Origin: Olsenella uli
Lineage (GTDB): Bacteria; Actinomycetota; Coriobacteriia; Coriobacteriales; Atopobiaceae
NCBI RefSeq assembly: GCF_901212655.1
Contig: NZ_CAAKON010000044.1
Coordinates: 30,988 to 94,987 of the forward strand
Length of the DNA: 64,000 nt
Reading direction: 5' to 3'
The notes beneath the pieces are model-generated. The model was not told where the DNA came from. It worked only from the letters and a program-made list of their open reading frames with translations, and did no database searches. Below are positions 25,402 to 35,782 of this stretch, one piece after another (positions within the stretch are counted from its first letter, which is position 1; each line of letters starts with the position of its first letter). A program made the translations under genes and the position numbers.

Positions 25402-26070
25402 ATGCGCGACATCCACTGCCACATACTCCCCGGTGTCGATGACGGTGCCCGCGACCTTGCCGAGAGCATGGACATGCTCGAGGCCGCCCAGGCCGCGGGC
25501 GTCACCTCTATCGTTTGCACGCCCCATTGCCGCAACCCATACTTCGACTACGAGGCCATGTGGGCGGCGTTTCGCGAGCTTCGCGCCTCGGCGCCCGAGA
25601 TGCCCATGACGATGGGCTTCGAGGTGAACATCGAGAAGCTGCGGAGCCTGGGGATGGGGTGGGCCCCGCGCCTGGGCTGTGGCGTGCTCGAGCCGGACGA
25701 TACTGCCACGACCTTCCTCCTCGAGCTGAGGACGGGTGCCACCCCGGATGATTTCCAGGAGTACGAGCGCTACATCTACGAGCTCCAGGCCCTTGGCTAC
25801 ACCGTCATCATCGCCCATCCCGAGCGCTACCGCGCCATCCAGAAGGACATCCGCCTCGCGGAGCGTCTCGTTGAGCTTGGCTGCAAGCTCCAGGCCTCGG
25901 CGGACTTCGTGAGGGGCGGCAGGCTCGGCCACGAGCACAGGCCTGCCAAGCGTCTGTTCGACGCGAACCTCTACTCCTACATCGCCAGCGACGCGCATCG
26001 CCCGGAGCACTATCGCTACCTCGCTGAGGCGCGGGCCAAGTATCGGACGCGGGGTGCCCACCTCCGCTAG
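25402..26070 (+). CDS. PHP-type protein-tyrosine phosphatase (CpsB/YwqE family)
   Basis: This metal-dependent phosphatase is expected to dephosphorylate the BY-kinase encoded just upstream. The 222-residue PHP protein has DIHCHILPGVDDG (residues 3-15), CTPHCRNPYF, the conserved GFEVNI strand, IIAHPERY, LQASADFVRGG and IASDAHR, matching CpsB and YwqE. The start lies 15 bp after the kinase stop. No glycosyltransferase, flippase or polymerase gene follows, so the module is separated from any polymer locus it serves. Confidence 0.88.
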   Translation: MRDIHCHILPGVDDGARDLAESMDMLEAAQAAGVTSIVCTPHCRNPYFDYEAMWAAFRELRASAPEMPMTMGFEVNIEKLRSLGMGWAPRLGCGVLEPDDTATTFLLELRTGATPDDFQEYERYIYELQALGYTVIIAHPERYRAIQKDIRLAERLVELGCKLQASADFVRGGRLGHEHRPAKRLFDANLYSYIASDAHRPEHYRYLAEARAKYRTRGAHLR

Positions 26071-26186
26071 GCTGCCACTCGGTGCTACACTCAGGTGCGT
26101 ATGATACAGGCGTTCGCCCCCGGGGCGTCCAATCCCCGCAAGCGGCGACGCCTGTTTGCACGTCTCCGCGTGAAGGGAAGCGCCGC

Positions 26187-27050
26187 GTGAAGATCTTGCT
26201 GGTCCCCAACTACTCTCGGCTCGATGCCGTTCAGGCGGCCGCCGTCCTGGAGACGTGGCTTGCCCACGAGGGAGTCGAGGTGGCGTGGGCGCACGACAAG
26301 AAGCGCGAGCCCAACCGCGTCTGCGACCCCGAGGGCTGCGCGCTCGTGGTCTCGCTGGGTGGCGACGGAACGCTCCTTCGCGCCGCGCGGATCGTGGGCT
26401 ACCGTGAGATTCCCATCCTCGGCCTGTCCTTCGGTCATCTCGGTTTTCTCACGGGCGCCGGGTCGGACGAGGTCGTGAGGTCCGTGGCGTCGGCGCTTGC
26501 CGGCGAGATGCACCAGAGCCGTCGCGCCACGCTGGACGTGGACGTCACCTTCGACTGCGGTGGTGGCCTCAAGCGCGACACCCACCACTTTGCCCTGAAC
26601 GAACTTGCGCTCACGCGCGGCGGCCTGGGCGACATGATCGAGTTCGACGTCGCGGTGTCCGGCAACCACATCGACCGCCTGAGGGGCGACGGCTTCGTTG
26701 TGTCCACCGCCACGGGCTCCACCGGCTACGCGCTCTCTGCCGGCGGGCCCATCGTGACGCCTGAGTTCAACGGCATGGTCTGCGTGCCCATCGCGCCCCA
26801 CACGATTCTCGCCCGCGCCTTCCTCACGTCTTCCTCCGACGTGGTGGAGCTCCAGCTCTCGCCGGACCGCCCGGCGGAGAGCAGCGTCTTCGTAGACGGC
26901 CGGCTCGTGACCTGCCCCGAGGGCGGCTCCACCGCGGCCTGCACGGTACGGCGCGGCGCGGGTGACATCATCCTGCTCGACTCCGATGCCGGCGGGTTCT
27001 ATGACTCCGTCTCGCGCGTCTTCTATGGGGGCATGAGGAAAAAGCAATGA
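26187..27050 (+). CDS. nadK: NAD kinase
   Basis: NadK phosphorylates NAD to NADP. The 287-residue protein has the diagnostic GGDGT at residues 58-62, LGLSFGHLGFLTG, ALNELALTRGGLGDMIEFDV, FVVSTATGSTGYALSAGGPIV and IAPHTLAR-like APHTILARAF. GTG 26187 follows GAAGGGAAG and starts the canonical KILLVPN strand; the longer upstream frame is not needed. Its stop overlaps the recN ATG (ATGA), a pairing common in Gram-positive bacteria. Confidence 0.95.
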   Translation: MKILLVPNYSRLDAVQAAAVLETWLAHEGVEVAWAHDKKREPNRVCDPEGCALVVSLGGDGTLLRAARIVGYREIPILGLSFGHLGFLTGAGSDEVVRSVASALAGEMHQSRRATLDVDVTFDCGGGLKRDTHHFALNELALTRGGLGDMIEFDVAVSGNHIDRLRGDGFVVSTATGSTGYALSAGGPIVTPEFNGMVCVPIAPHTILARAFLTSSSDVVELQLSPDRPAESSVFVDGRLVTCPEGGSTAACTVRRGAGDIILLDSDAGGFYDSVSRVFYGGMRKKQ

Positions 27051-28681
27051 TTGACGAGCTCCACGTTGAGAGCGTCGCCCTGATCCGCGACGCGACCATC
27101 CAGCCCGCGCCCGGCCTCACGGTGCTGACGGGTGAGACGGGCGCCGGTAAGACGGCCCTGCTCAGTGCCTTGAAGCTCCTGGTAGGCGAGCGCGCCGACG
27201 CAGGCGCCGTCCGCGAGGGCGACGACTACCTGCTTGTGGAGGGGCGCGTCTACCTGGGCCCTAATGACGATGAAGGCCACGTGGTGCGCCGGCGCGTGGA
27301 GGCGGGTGGCCGCGGCCGCGTGGAGATTGACGGCCGCATGGCGAGCGTGCGCGAGCTGGCCGAGCAGGTGGGTGCCACGGTCGACCTCTGCGGCCAGCAC
27401 GAGCACCAGCGCCTGCTCTCCGTGGCGACGCACGCCGCGATGCTCGACGCCTGGACCGGAGAGGCGGCGTCTGCGGCTCTGGAGGGCTACCGAGCGGCGT
27501 TGGGGGAGGCCCGCGATGCCGCCGAGGAGCTTGCGCGCGTGCATGAGCTTGCGCAGTCTGGTGCCGAGCGCCTCGAGCAGGCGGCCTTCGAGCTCAGGCG
27601 CATCGACGAGGTCGACCCACAGGAGGGGGAGCTCGAGGAGCTCGAGGAGTCACTGCCGCGGGCCGAGCATGCCGAGGCGCTGCTCCGGGCGAGCGAGGCC
27701 GCCCGCGAGGCCGTGTCTGGTGACGGAGGCGCCGCGGACGCTCTGTCCTCGGCCGTGCAGGCGCTGCGCGAGGCGGCGCGCTACGACGACGCCCTGGGCT
27801 CATTGGCAGACACCCTCGAGAGCTCGCTGATCGACATCGAGGACGCCGGCTCCCAGCTGCGCGGCTACCGCGACTCCGTGGAGCTCGACCCCGAGGAGCT
27901 CAACCGCATGCAGCAGCGCATGGCGGCGCTCCAGGGCCTCATGCGTACCTTTGGCCCCGGTATGGACGACGTGCTTGCCCGGCGCGAGCGCGCTCGCGAG
28001 GTCGTCGAGGCCTCCGGAGACTCGGGGGAGCGCGAGCGGTGCGCGGCAAAGGCCGTCGAGGCCGCCGAACGCAGGCTCGCGAAGGCGGCCGACGAGCTCG
28101 ATGCCGTGCGCCGCGAGGCGGCGCCGCGCTTCGCCGAGGCCGTCACGGGGCAGATGGCCCGCCTCGAGATGGGGACGGCCGTGCTCGAGGTGTCTGTGGA
28201 GCGTCTGCCCCGCGCCCAGTGGGGCGCGACGGGGCCCAGTCGCGTCGAGCTCATGTATCGCCCCGGCACGGGCCTCACGGCCCGCCCACTGCGTCGCATC
28301 GCCTCGGGCGGCGAGGTGAGCCGCGTCATGCTGGCGTGCAAGGTGGTCCTTGGCGAGGCGGACGGTGTGGACACCCTCGTGTTCGACGAGGTCGACGCCG
28401 GCGTGGGCGGCTCCACGGCGCGCTCGCTCGCGGCGGTGCTCGCAGACCTTGCCAAGACGCACCAGGTCATCGTGGTGACGCACCTCGCGCAGGTGGCGGT
28501 GCGTGGCGAGCGCCATTACCTCGTCTCGAAGGGCGAGGTCTCGGGCGTGCCCGAGACCTCGCTGACCGAGATTGACGGCGAGGGACGCGTGGCCGAGATT
28601 GCCCGCATGCTCTCCGGCGACACGAGCGAGATCTCGCTCGAGCACGCCCGCGAGCTTCTGGGGGAGGGCGCCGCTCGCTAG
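27047..28681 (+). CDS. recN: DNA repair protein RecN
   Basis: RecN is an SMC-like ATPase that acts at DNA double-strand breaks before recombination. The 544-residue protein begins with the ATPase head (IDELHVESVALI), Walker A TGETGAGKTALL (28-39) and Q-loop CGQHEHQRLLS. A long Glu/Ala/Arg-rich coiled coil fills the middle, then signature RRIASGGEVSRVML, Walker B TLVFDEVDAGVGG and THLAQVAVRGERHY. The start overlaps nadK by 4 bp, so the two are translated together. A strong terminator follows 41 bp after the stop. Confidence 0.95.
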   Translation: MIDELHVESVALIRDATIQPAPGLTVLTGETGAGKTALLSALKLLVGERADAGAVREGDDYLLVEGRVYLGPNDDEGHVVRRRVEAGGRGRVEIDGRMASVRELAEQVGATVDLCGQHEHQRLLSVATHAAMLDAWTGEAASAALEGYRAALGEARDAAEELARVHELAQSGAERLEQAAFELRRIDEVDPQEGELEELEESLPRAEHAEALLRASEAAREAVSGDGGAADALSSAVQALREAARYDDALGSLADTLESSLIDIEDAGSQLRGYRDSVELDPEELNRMQQRMAALQGLMRTFGPGMDDVLARRERAREVVEASGDSGERERCAAKAVEAAERRLAKAADELDAVRREAAPRFAEAVTGQMARLEMGTAVLEVSVERLPRAQWGATGPSRVELMYRPGTGLTARPLRRIASGGEVSRVMLACKVVLGEADGVDTLVFDEVDAGVGGSTARSLAAVLADLAKTHQVIVVTHLAQVAVRGERHYLVSKGEVSGVPETSLTEIDGEGRVAEIARMLSGDTSEISLEHARELLGEGAAR

Positions 28682-28721
28682 GCGCGCATATAGAGTGTCC
28701 GCGCGACGCGGGTCTCGCGTC

Positions 28722-28763
28722 GCAAAGAGGGACGGCCGCCTCTCGGCGACCGTCCCTCTTTGC
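28722..28763 (+). terminator. strong hairpin terminator after recN
   Basis: GCAAAGAGGGACGGCCGCC (28722-28740) pairs with GGCGACCGTCCCTCTTTGC (28745-28763) with one mismatch over a TCTC loop. It lies between the convergent recN and SPFH genes. A/T-rich stem bases at both ends would give an A-run and T-run in each direction, so it can work both ways. Confidence 0.85.
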
Positions 28764-28865
28764 GTGATGCTTTGTCGATTGCACGGCAGGCATGGGGCTG
28801 ATTGCGGGCCGGCGCGCCTGCCTATCGATGCCGATCGCCGGCGCGCAACCGGGCTACGGGTGAAA

Positions 28866-29798
28866 CTACTCGCGGCTCCTCTGGCCCTCGCTCTGCCTCT
28901 GGGCGGCGATCATCTGCTCGAACATGCTCGCGCTCTCGCGGAAGTCGCTCGGCAGCACCACCGTGGAGCCCTTGCCGCTCTTGGCAAAGTCGGCCATCAT
29001 CTCGGTCCACTGCGTGAACATGAACAGGGCGTTGGCCTCGGCCCCCGAGACGCCGCTCTCTTGGATGGTGCCCAGCGAGTCCTTGATGCCTTGGGCGATG
29101 GCCTTGCGCTGGTTGGCGATGCCCTTGCCGCTCTCCTCCATCGCCTCGGCCTCGGCCTTTGCCTCGGTGACGCGCTTGATGCGGTCGGCCTCGGCGAGGT
29201 CCTGCGCCGCCGCCTTGGTGCGCTGGGCGGCGTTGATCTGGTTCATGGAGTCCTCGACCTCGCGCGGCAGCGCGATCTTGGTGATGAGGGTGGAGACCAG
29301 CTGGAAGCCGTAGCCCTCCATCTGCTCGGCAACTGTCTCGTTGACGTCGCGGGCGATGTCGTCCTTCTTGGCAAAGACCTCGTCAAGCGTGTAGACGGGG
29401 ATGGCGCTGCGCAGGGCGTCCGTGAGGAAGTCGCGCATCTGCTCGGCGGGGTTCTGCAGGGTGTAGAAGCTCTTGTACACGCCCGACTCGGCGGGCGAGT
29501 CGCCGCGGCGCCCGTCGACGCGGTACTGGGCCGAGATCTCGAGGTCGATGGTAACGTTGTCCTGCGTCTTCACGTCAACGTTGAAGCCGTTCTTCATGGT
29601 GCGGAGGCTGATGGTGGCGGCTCGGCGGTCGATGAACGGAATCATGACGTTGAAGCCGGCGTACACGATGCGATTGAACTTGCCAAGCCGCTCGATGATG
29701 ACGGCGTGCTGCTGCTTGACCACGAAGAACGCCTGGGACAGCAGCCAGATGACAACAAGCAGGACAACGAGCGCAACGATGATGTTTGCAAAGAACAT
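28866..29798 (-). CDS. SPFH/band 7 (stomatin-prohibitin type) membrane protein
   Basis: SPFH proteins form large membrane-anchored oligomers linked to membrane domains and protease control. The 310-residue protein has one N-terminal membrane helix (about 4-25), then the band 7 domain (QQHAVIIERLGKFNRIVYAGFN, IPFIDRR, VKTQDNVTIDLEISAQYRV), and a helical Ala/Glu-rich segment around 190-240 (AAQRTKAAAQDLAEADRIK). ATG 29798 has AAGGGAG upstream. A CATAAT at about 29821-29826 on the same strand is a possible -10 box. No NfeD partner gene is adjacent. Confidence 0.9.
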   Translation of the reverse strand: MFFANIIVALVVLLVVIWLLSQAFFVVKQQHAVIIERLGKFNRIVYAGFNVMIPFIDRRAATISLRTMKNGFNVDVKTQDNVTIDLEISAQYRVDGRRGDSPAESGVYKSFYTLQNPAEQMRDFLTDALRSAIPVYTLDEVFAKKDDIARDVNETVAEQMEGYGFQLVSTLITKIALPREVEDSMNQINAAQRTKAAAQDLAEADRIKRVTEAKAEAEAMEESGKGIANQRKAIAQGIKDSLGTIQESGVSGAEANALFMFTQWTEMMADFAKSGKGSTVVLPSDFRESASMFEQMIAAQRQSEGQRSRE

Positions 29799-30067
29799 GA
29801 GTGCTCCCTTCCGAGGGGTCATTATGCCCAGTCTACCCGCCCGCGCGAGGGCCGTATTCGCGCCTTACGCTTCCCTGACGCCGTTGGCCGATTGGCGAGC
29901 GGCAAGCGGGGCGTCGTGGGGATGGGCGCGGCGTGGTTTGAGGACCCGCACCGCGACCTGGGCGACCTTGTGGGTTGGGGCGCCCGCGTCGCGAGCCGGG
30001 TGGCCCGCGAGTTGGAGGGCGCCGGTGGGTCCTGCGGGCCGGGGGAGTTCCGTGGGGCCCAGATACC

Positions 30068-30838
30068 CTACAGGCCGAGCAGGCGTGCGGAATGGCGGGC
30101 AATCTTCGGGGGCGCGTCCTCGCCGTGGAGTTTCGCGATGACGTCGAGGGCGCCTCGAAGCCCCTCGGCAATCGCGGTGGGCGACAGGGTGGCTCCCTCC
30201 TCGGGCGATCCGGGCAGGTCGGTCTCGAGGAGGAGCCGGCCTACGGGTATCTGGTGGGCGTACTCGCGGCCCCGACGCGTGGCGAGCATGCGCGGCCCTA
30301 CGGAGAAGAGGCAGCCCATCTTGCGAGCGCGGGCGAGCTCGTTGCCGGTACCGGAGAACCAGTGGAGGATGGCGTCGTTGTTGGCACAGGTACCGTGTGC
30401 CTCGAGGAGGTCCAGCACGGCGCCGGCCGAGCGCACGGCATGGATTGAGAGCACGTGGCCGCCGCCCTCGCAGGCGGCGAGGATGGCGTCGAGGGCGGCT
30501 ACCTGCGCGTCGGCCGAGGCGTCGCGGCCGTGGGCGAAGTCGAGGCCAACCTCGGCGACATAGCGCCTGGCGGCCGCGAGCTCTGCGGCGCGGGCCACAT
30601 CCCCGGGCCCGCAGGTGCCATCGGCTACCCACCAGGGATGGAGCCCCACACCCACGCGCACGTTCGTGGCGCCGGCAAAGCTCCTGCCCGCGCGCTCGAA
30701 TCCATCCGGCGTCACGGTTGCCGAGAGCGCGTCCACGCCCAGCGAGGCGAGCTCCCGCGCGACGGCTCCCGGATTGGCAAGGAAGTCCAGGTGGCAGTGC
30801 ATGTCGTGCCAGATAGTCGCTTCCACGTGGCTGCTCAT
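30068..30838 (-). CDS. TatD-family metal-dependent hydrolase
   Basis: TatD proteins are TIM-barrel metallohydrolases; characterised ones are DNases or RNA-processing enzymes. This 256-residue protein has HDMHCHLDF with the HxH metal site, VGVGLHPWW, the metal-ligand Glu in AEVGLDF, SIHAVRSAG, ILHWFSGTGNE and LLLETDLPG. The LETD ligand and the family order are complete. ATG 30838 follows AAGGAGCG. It lies 43 bp downstream of tcdA on the same strand, and the two are probably co-transcribed. Confidence 0.85.
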   Translation of the reverse strand: MSSHVEATIWHDMHCHLDFLANPGAVARELASLGVDALSATVTPDGFERAGRSFAGATNVRVGVGLHPWWVADGTCGPGDVARAAELAAARRYVAEVGLDFAHGRDASADAQVAALDAILAACEGGGHVLSIHAVRSAGAVLDLLEAHGTCANNDAILHWFSGTGNELARARKMGCLFSVGPRMLATRRGREYAHQIPVGRLLLETDLPGSPEEGATLSPTAIAEGLRGALDVIAKLHGEDAPPKIARHSARLLGL

Positions 30839-30881
30839 GTCCCATCGCTCCTTGGAATCGCTGCGCCCCCGACCGTGGGCG

Positions 30882-31772
30882 CTACGCTTCCGTCGTTTGC
30901 GCCCAGCGCCAGGGCTCGAAGCCCAGCAGCGCCCGCACGACGCGGCCAGCCACCATCTGCCCGGCGATGGGCGGCATGAACGAGGCCGTTCCCAGGTTGG
31001 GGAGCCCGCCGTGCGACGAGCCCGCCACCTCGTGCGGGCGGACTGGCTCCTCGGGGGAGTAGAGCACCTCAAGGTGCCGGATGCCGCGCTTTGCGCACTC
31101 CTTGCGCATGGTGCGCGAGAGCCGGCAGACGCGCGTCTTGCGCACATCGGCGAATTGGAAGAGTTCCGGGTGCAGCTTGTTGGCCGCGCCCATGCTGCTC
31201 ACGAGGGGGATGCGGGCGCGCCAGCTGACCTCGGCGAGCGCGAGCTTCTGGCTCACGGTGTCGATGGCGTCCACGACGTAGTCGATCTTGCCCGCCCCGA
31301 CAACGTTGCCCTCCGCGTCAACCTCGGCGCCGGCCCAGGCAAGCAGCTCGGGGAGGTTCTCGCGCGAGACGAACTGACAACGGGTCTCCACGTGGCAGCT
31401 CGGGTTGATGTGGGCGATCATGCCGCGCATCACGTCTACCTTGCGCTGGCCGAGGGTGTTCGTGAAGGCGAGTGCCTGGCGGTTGAGGTTGCTCGGGTCG
31501 ACCACGTCTCGGTCCACGAGGTAGAGCTCGCCCACGCAGCTACGTGCGAGGGCCTCGACGCAGGAGGACCCCACGCCTCCAAGACCCAGCACGAGCACGC
31601 GCGCCCCGGCAAGCCTGGCCAGGCCGCCCTCGCTGTAGAGCGGGCGCAGGCGGGTCTGGATGGTGGCGGTGGGCGTCGTCTCTGCTGTGGCGCGTCCGGT
31701 GTCCGCGGGCTCGTCCAAGGTGGGGGTTCCGACGGGGATGTCGTGAGCGGCGGGCTCTTGAGTCTGGGTCAC
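30882..31772 (-). CDS. tcdA: tRNA threonylcarbamoyladenosine dehydratase (TcdA/YgdL type)
   Basis: TcdA cyclises t6A37 of ANN-decoding tRNAs in an ATP-dependent reaction. The 296-residue E1-like protein has ARVLVLGLGGVGSSCVEALARS for ATP, LYLVDRDVVDPSNLNRQ, QFVSRENLPELL, DYVVDAIDTVSQKLAL, the GAANKLHPELFQFADV stretch and a C-terminal GTASFMPPIAGQMVAGRVV. This separates it from ThiF, MoeB and HesA. GTG 31772 is chosen because AGGAGG lies just before it; another GTG at 31805 has a weaker site. The first 40 or so residues are Thr/Pro/Ala-rich and not conserved. Confidence 0.88.
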   Translation of the reverse strand: MTQTQEPAAHDIPVGTPTLDEPADTGRATAETTPTATIQTRLRPLYSEGGLARLAGARVLVLGLGGVGSSCVEALARSCVGELYLVDRDVVDPSNLNRQALAFTNTLGQRKVDVMRGMIAHINPSCHVETRCQFVSRENLPELLAWAGAEVDAEGNVVGAGKIDYVVDAIDTVSQKLALAEVSWRARIPLVSSMGAANKLHPELFQFADVRKTRVCRLSRTMRKECAKRGIRHLEVLYSPEEPVRPHEVAGSSHGGLPNLGTASFMPPIAGQMVAGRVVRALLGFEPWRWAQTTEA

Positions 31773-31992
31773 ATGTCCTCCTGTCTCGGCACGCTTTGCT
31801 GCCACAGACCTTACCTATTTGTGTCCTCGGACGCGATCGACGCCCAAAACCCCGGTTTGTGTCGAGGGAGTGCTGCTATCTATAGTTTTTCGGAGACCTC
31901 TCGGGGTCAGTGTGAGGCGGTAGAGTTCTAACACCTTATCTACCTGCGATTTTGCGAATGCCTTCTCGTCTTACGTCGGACGGAGGCACCAT

Positions 31993-32085
31993 AGGCCGTG
32001 GAAAACAATAGAAAACTCGACTTACTCCCTCCCTAAGGGCAAGAATTGGCGCCGTCGAGGGGGTCGTAAGGCCACGGAAAACGAT
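31993..32085. repeat. 76-bp-spaced direct repeat in the tcdA-DUF1846 gap
   Basis: AGGCCGTGGAAAACAAT at 31993-32009 recurs with two changes at 32069-32085. The 31773-32213 gap between divergent genes (441 bp) is relatively A/T-rich and must contain both promoters. A TATGCT at 32111-32116 is a possible -10 box for the DUF1846 gene, with no convincing -35. Confidence 0.5.
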
Positions 32086-32213
32086 GGGCCTTTGGTTTTT
32101 CGTTTGCCTGTATGCTACCGAGTGCCGAGCCGTTCTGCAGGGGCCTTGGACCGCACTACCGAGGTACCGAGCCGTCCCCGTTCCCATACGCCACGACCCC
32201 ACAAGGAGCCGCC

Positions 32214-33695
32214 ATGCGCACCGGATTCGACAACGACCGCTACATCGAGCTGCAGGCAGCGCGCATCCAGGAGCGCATCGATCAGTTTGGCGGCAAGCTC
32301 TACCTCGAGTTTGGCGGCAAGCTCTTTGATGATTACCACGCGAGCCGTGTCCTGCCCGGCTTTGAGCCGGACGTCAAGTTCCGCATGCTTGAGAGCCTCT
32401 CGAGCGAGGTCGAGGTCATCATCGCCATCAACGCCAACCACATCGAGCGCAACAAGGCGCGCGGCGACCTGGGCATCACCTATGACGAGGACGTCCTGCG
32501 CCTCGTGGACCTCTTCCGCGCCAAGGGCTTCGCCGTTGCCGCCGTGGTGCTCACGCAGTACGCGGGGCAGGGGGCTGCGGATGTCTTCCGTCGCCGCCTC
32601 GACACCCTCGGCATCCCCTGCAAGCTGCACTATCCTATCGAGGGCTATCCGCACGACGTGGACCTCATCGTCTCCGAGGACGGCTACGGCAGAAACGAGT
32701 TCGTGGAGACCACGCGCCCGCTCGTGGTGGTGACCGCGCCGGGCCCCGGCTCCGGCAAGCTCGCCACCTGCCTCTCGCAGATCTACCACGAGCACCGTCG
32801 CGGCACGAAGGCGGGCTACGCCAAGTTCGAGACCTTCCCCGTGTGGAACCTGCAGCTCAACCACCCCGTCAACGTGGCCTACGAGGCGGCCACGGCAGAC
32901 CTGGACGACGCTAACATCATCGACCCCTTCCACCTCGAGGCCCATGGCGAGACCACGGTCAACTACAACCGTGACGTCGAGGCCTATCCCGTGGTGCATG
33001 CCCTCATGGAGCGAATCCTAGGGGAGAGCCCCTATCAGAGCCCCACGGACATGGGCGTCAACATGGTGGGCTTCGCCATCTCGAGCGACGAGGCCTGCCG
33101 CGAGGCGAGCAAGATGGAGATCGTGCGCCGCTACTTCCAGGCGGCCGTGCAGGTGAGGCGCACCGGCGTGGGCAACGAGCTGGTGGACCGCCTGAAGCTC
33201 ATCATGAAGAAGGCGGGCGTGGACAAGAACTTCTCGCCCGCGCGCTCGGCCGCACTCACGAAGGAGCAGGTCACGGGGGCTCCGGTGGGCGCCATGGTCA
33301 TGCCCGGCGGCTCGGTGGTCACGGGCAAGACGAGCGAGCGGCTCGGTGCGGCGAGCTCGCTCATCATGAACGCGCTCAAGGAGGTTGCCGGCGTGGACAT
33401 GGAGCTCGAGGTCATCAGCGACGAGGCCATCGAGCCCATCAGCCGTCTCAAGACGCACTACCTTGGCAGCCAAAACCCGCGCCTGCACCCGGACGAGACC
33501 CTCATGGCGCTCTCCATCACGAGCGCAACGAGCCCGGTTGCCGCGTGCGTGCTGACAGGGCTCGAGGAGCTGCGCGGGTGCGACGCGTTCTTCTCCGTGA
33601 TCATCTCGGCGACCGACGAGGAGCTGTTGAAGAAGCTCGGGATCAACGTATGCTGCGAGCCCAAGTACGAGCGCGCCGGCATCTACCATAGGTGA
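32214..33695 (+). CDS. DUF1846 (UPF0371) family protein
   Basis: This 493-residue protein matches the DUF1846 family throughout: GFDNDRYIELQAARIQERID at the start, KLYLEFGGKLFDDYHASRVL, INANHIERNKARGDLGITY, VVTAPGPGSGKLATCLSQ with a P-loop-like stretch, FPVWNLQLNHPVNVAYEAAT, VNYNRDVEAYPV, and TNMVGF-like VNMVGFAI. The length is normal for the family. The function is not established; a nucleotide-linked enzyme has been suggested because of the GPGSGK region. ATG 32214 has AAGGAG 8 bp upstream; the longer frame has no family residues before it. Confidence 0.9.
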   Translation: MRTGFDNDRYIELQAARIQERIDQFGGKLYLEFGGKLFDDYHASRVLPGFEPDVKFRMLESLSSEVEVIIAINANHIERNKARGDLGITYDEDVLRLVDLFRAKGFAVAAVVLTQYAGQGAADVFRRRLDTLGIPCKLHYPIEGYPHDVDLIVSEDGYGRNEFVETTRPLVVVTAPGPGSGKLATCLSQIYHEHRRGTKAGYAKFETFPVWNLQLNHPVNVAYEAATADLDDANIIDPFHLEAHGETTVNYNRDVEAYPVVHALMERILGESPYQSPTDMGVNMVGFAISSDEACREASKMEIVRRYFQAAVQVRRTGVGNELVDRLKLIMKKAGVDKNFSPARSAALTKEQVTGAPVGAMVMPGGSVVTGKTSERLGAASSLIMNALKEVAGVDMELEVISDEAIEPISRLKTHYLGSQNPRLHPDETLMALSITSATSPVAACVLTGLEELRGCDAFFSVIISATDEELLKKLGINVCCEPKYERAGIYHR

Positions 33696-33904
33696 TGATC
33701 CGCCGCCGACCCCGGCGCATCCCGTCCGCTCGGTCACTTGCTTCGCAAGTCCCTTGGCCTCGCGTTCGGGACGTGCCGGGGTCGGCTCTGTTGACGTTGC
33801 CGTGGCGTGTGCCGGGGCGCCCTTCTGGTGGTAGGTCGCCGACCTTGGCTTGCGGCGTATGAAAAAACGGCGCAAGCGCAGCGGGGGCGCGTGCGTGGTG
33901 CTAG

Positions 33905-35620
<1,716 letters not shown>

Positions 35621-35699
35621 GGCCCGCGCCGACCGCCCTGTTCTTCCAGAGCTTTCGCCACGGGCGACAGAGCGGCCCAATCAAAAAGCGTAGAATTTT

Positions 35700-35735
35700 A
35701 CGCCCCGGCGCACACGTTGGCCCGGGGCGTTTTCG
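35700..35735 (+). terminator. hairpin terminator between pyrG and xerD
   Basis: ACGCCCCGG (35700-35708) pairs perfectly with CCGGGGCGT (35722-35730) and is followed by TTTTCG. It lies 80 bp after the pyrG stop and before the xerD start. Confidence 0.75.
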
Positions 35736-35782
35736 TGCCTCGGCACGGGTTGGCAGTTGGTTGCGGATTGGGGCGGCGGGCC

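Noticed and set aside
32214..33695. P-loop kinase (from GPGSGK)
   Set aside because: No other kinase motif is present and the full length matches DUF1846, so no enzyme activity is assigned.
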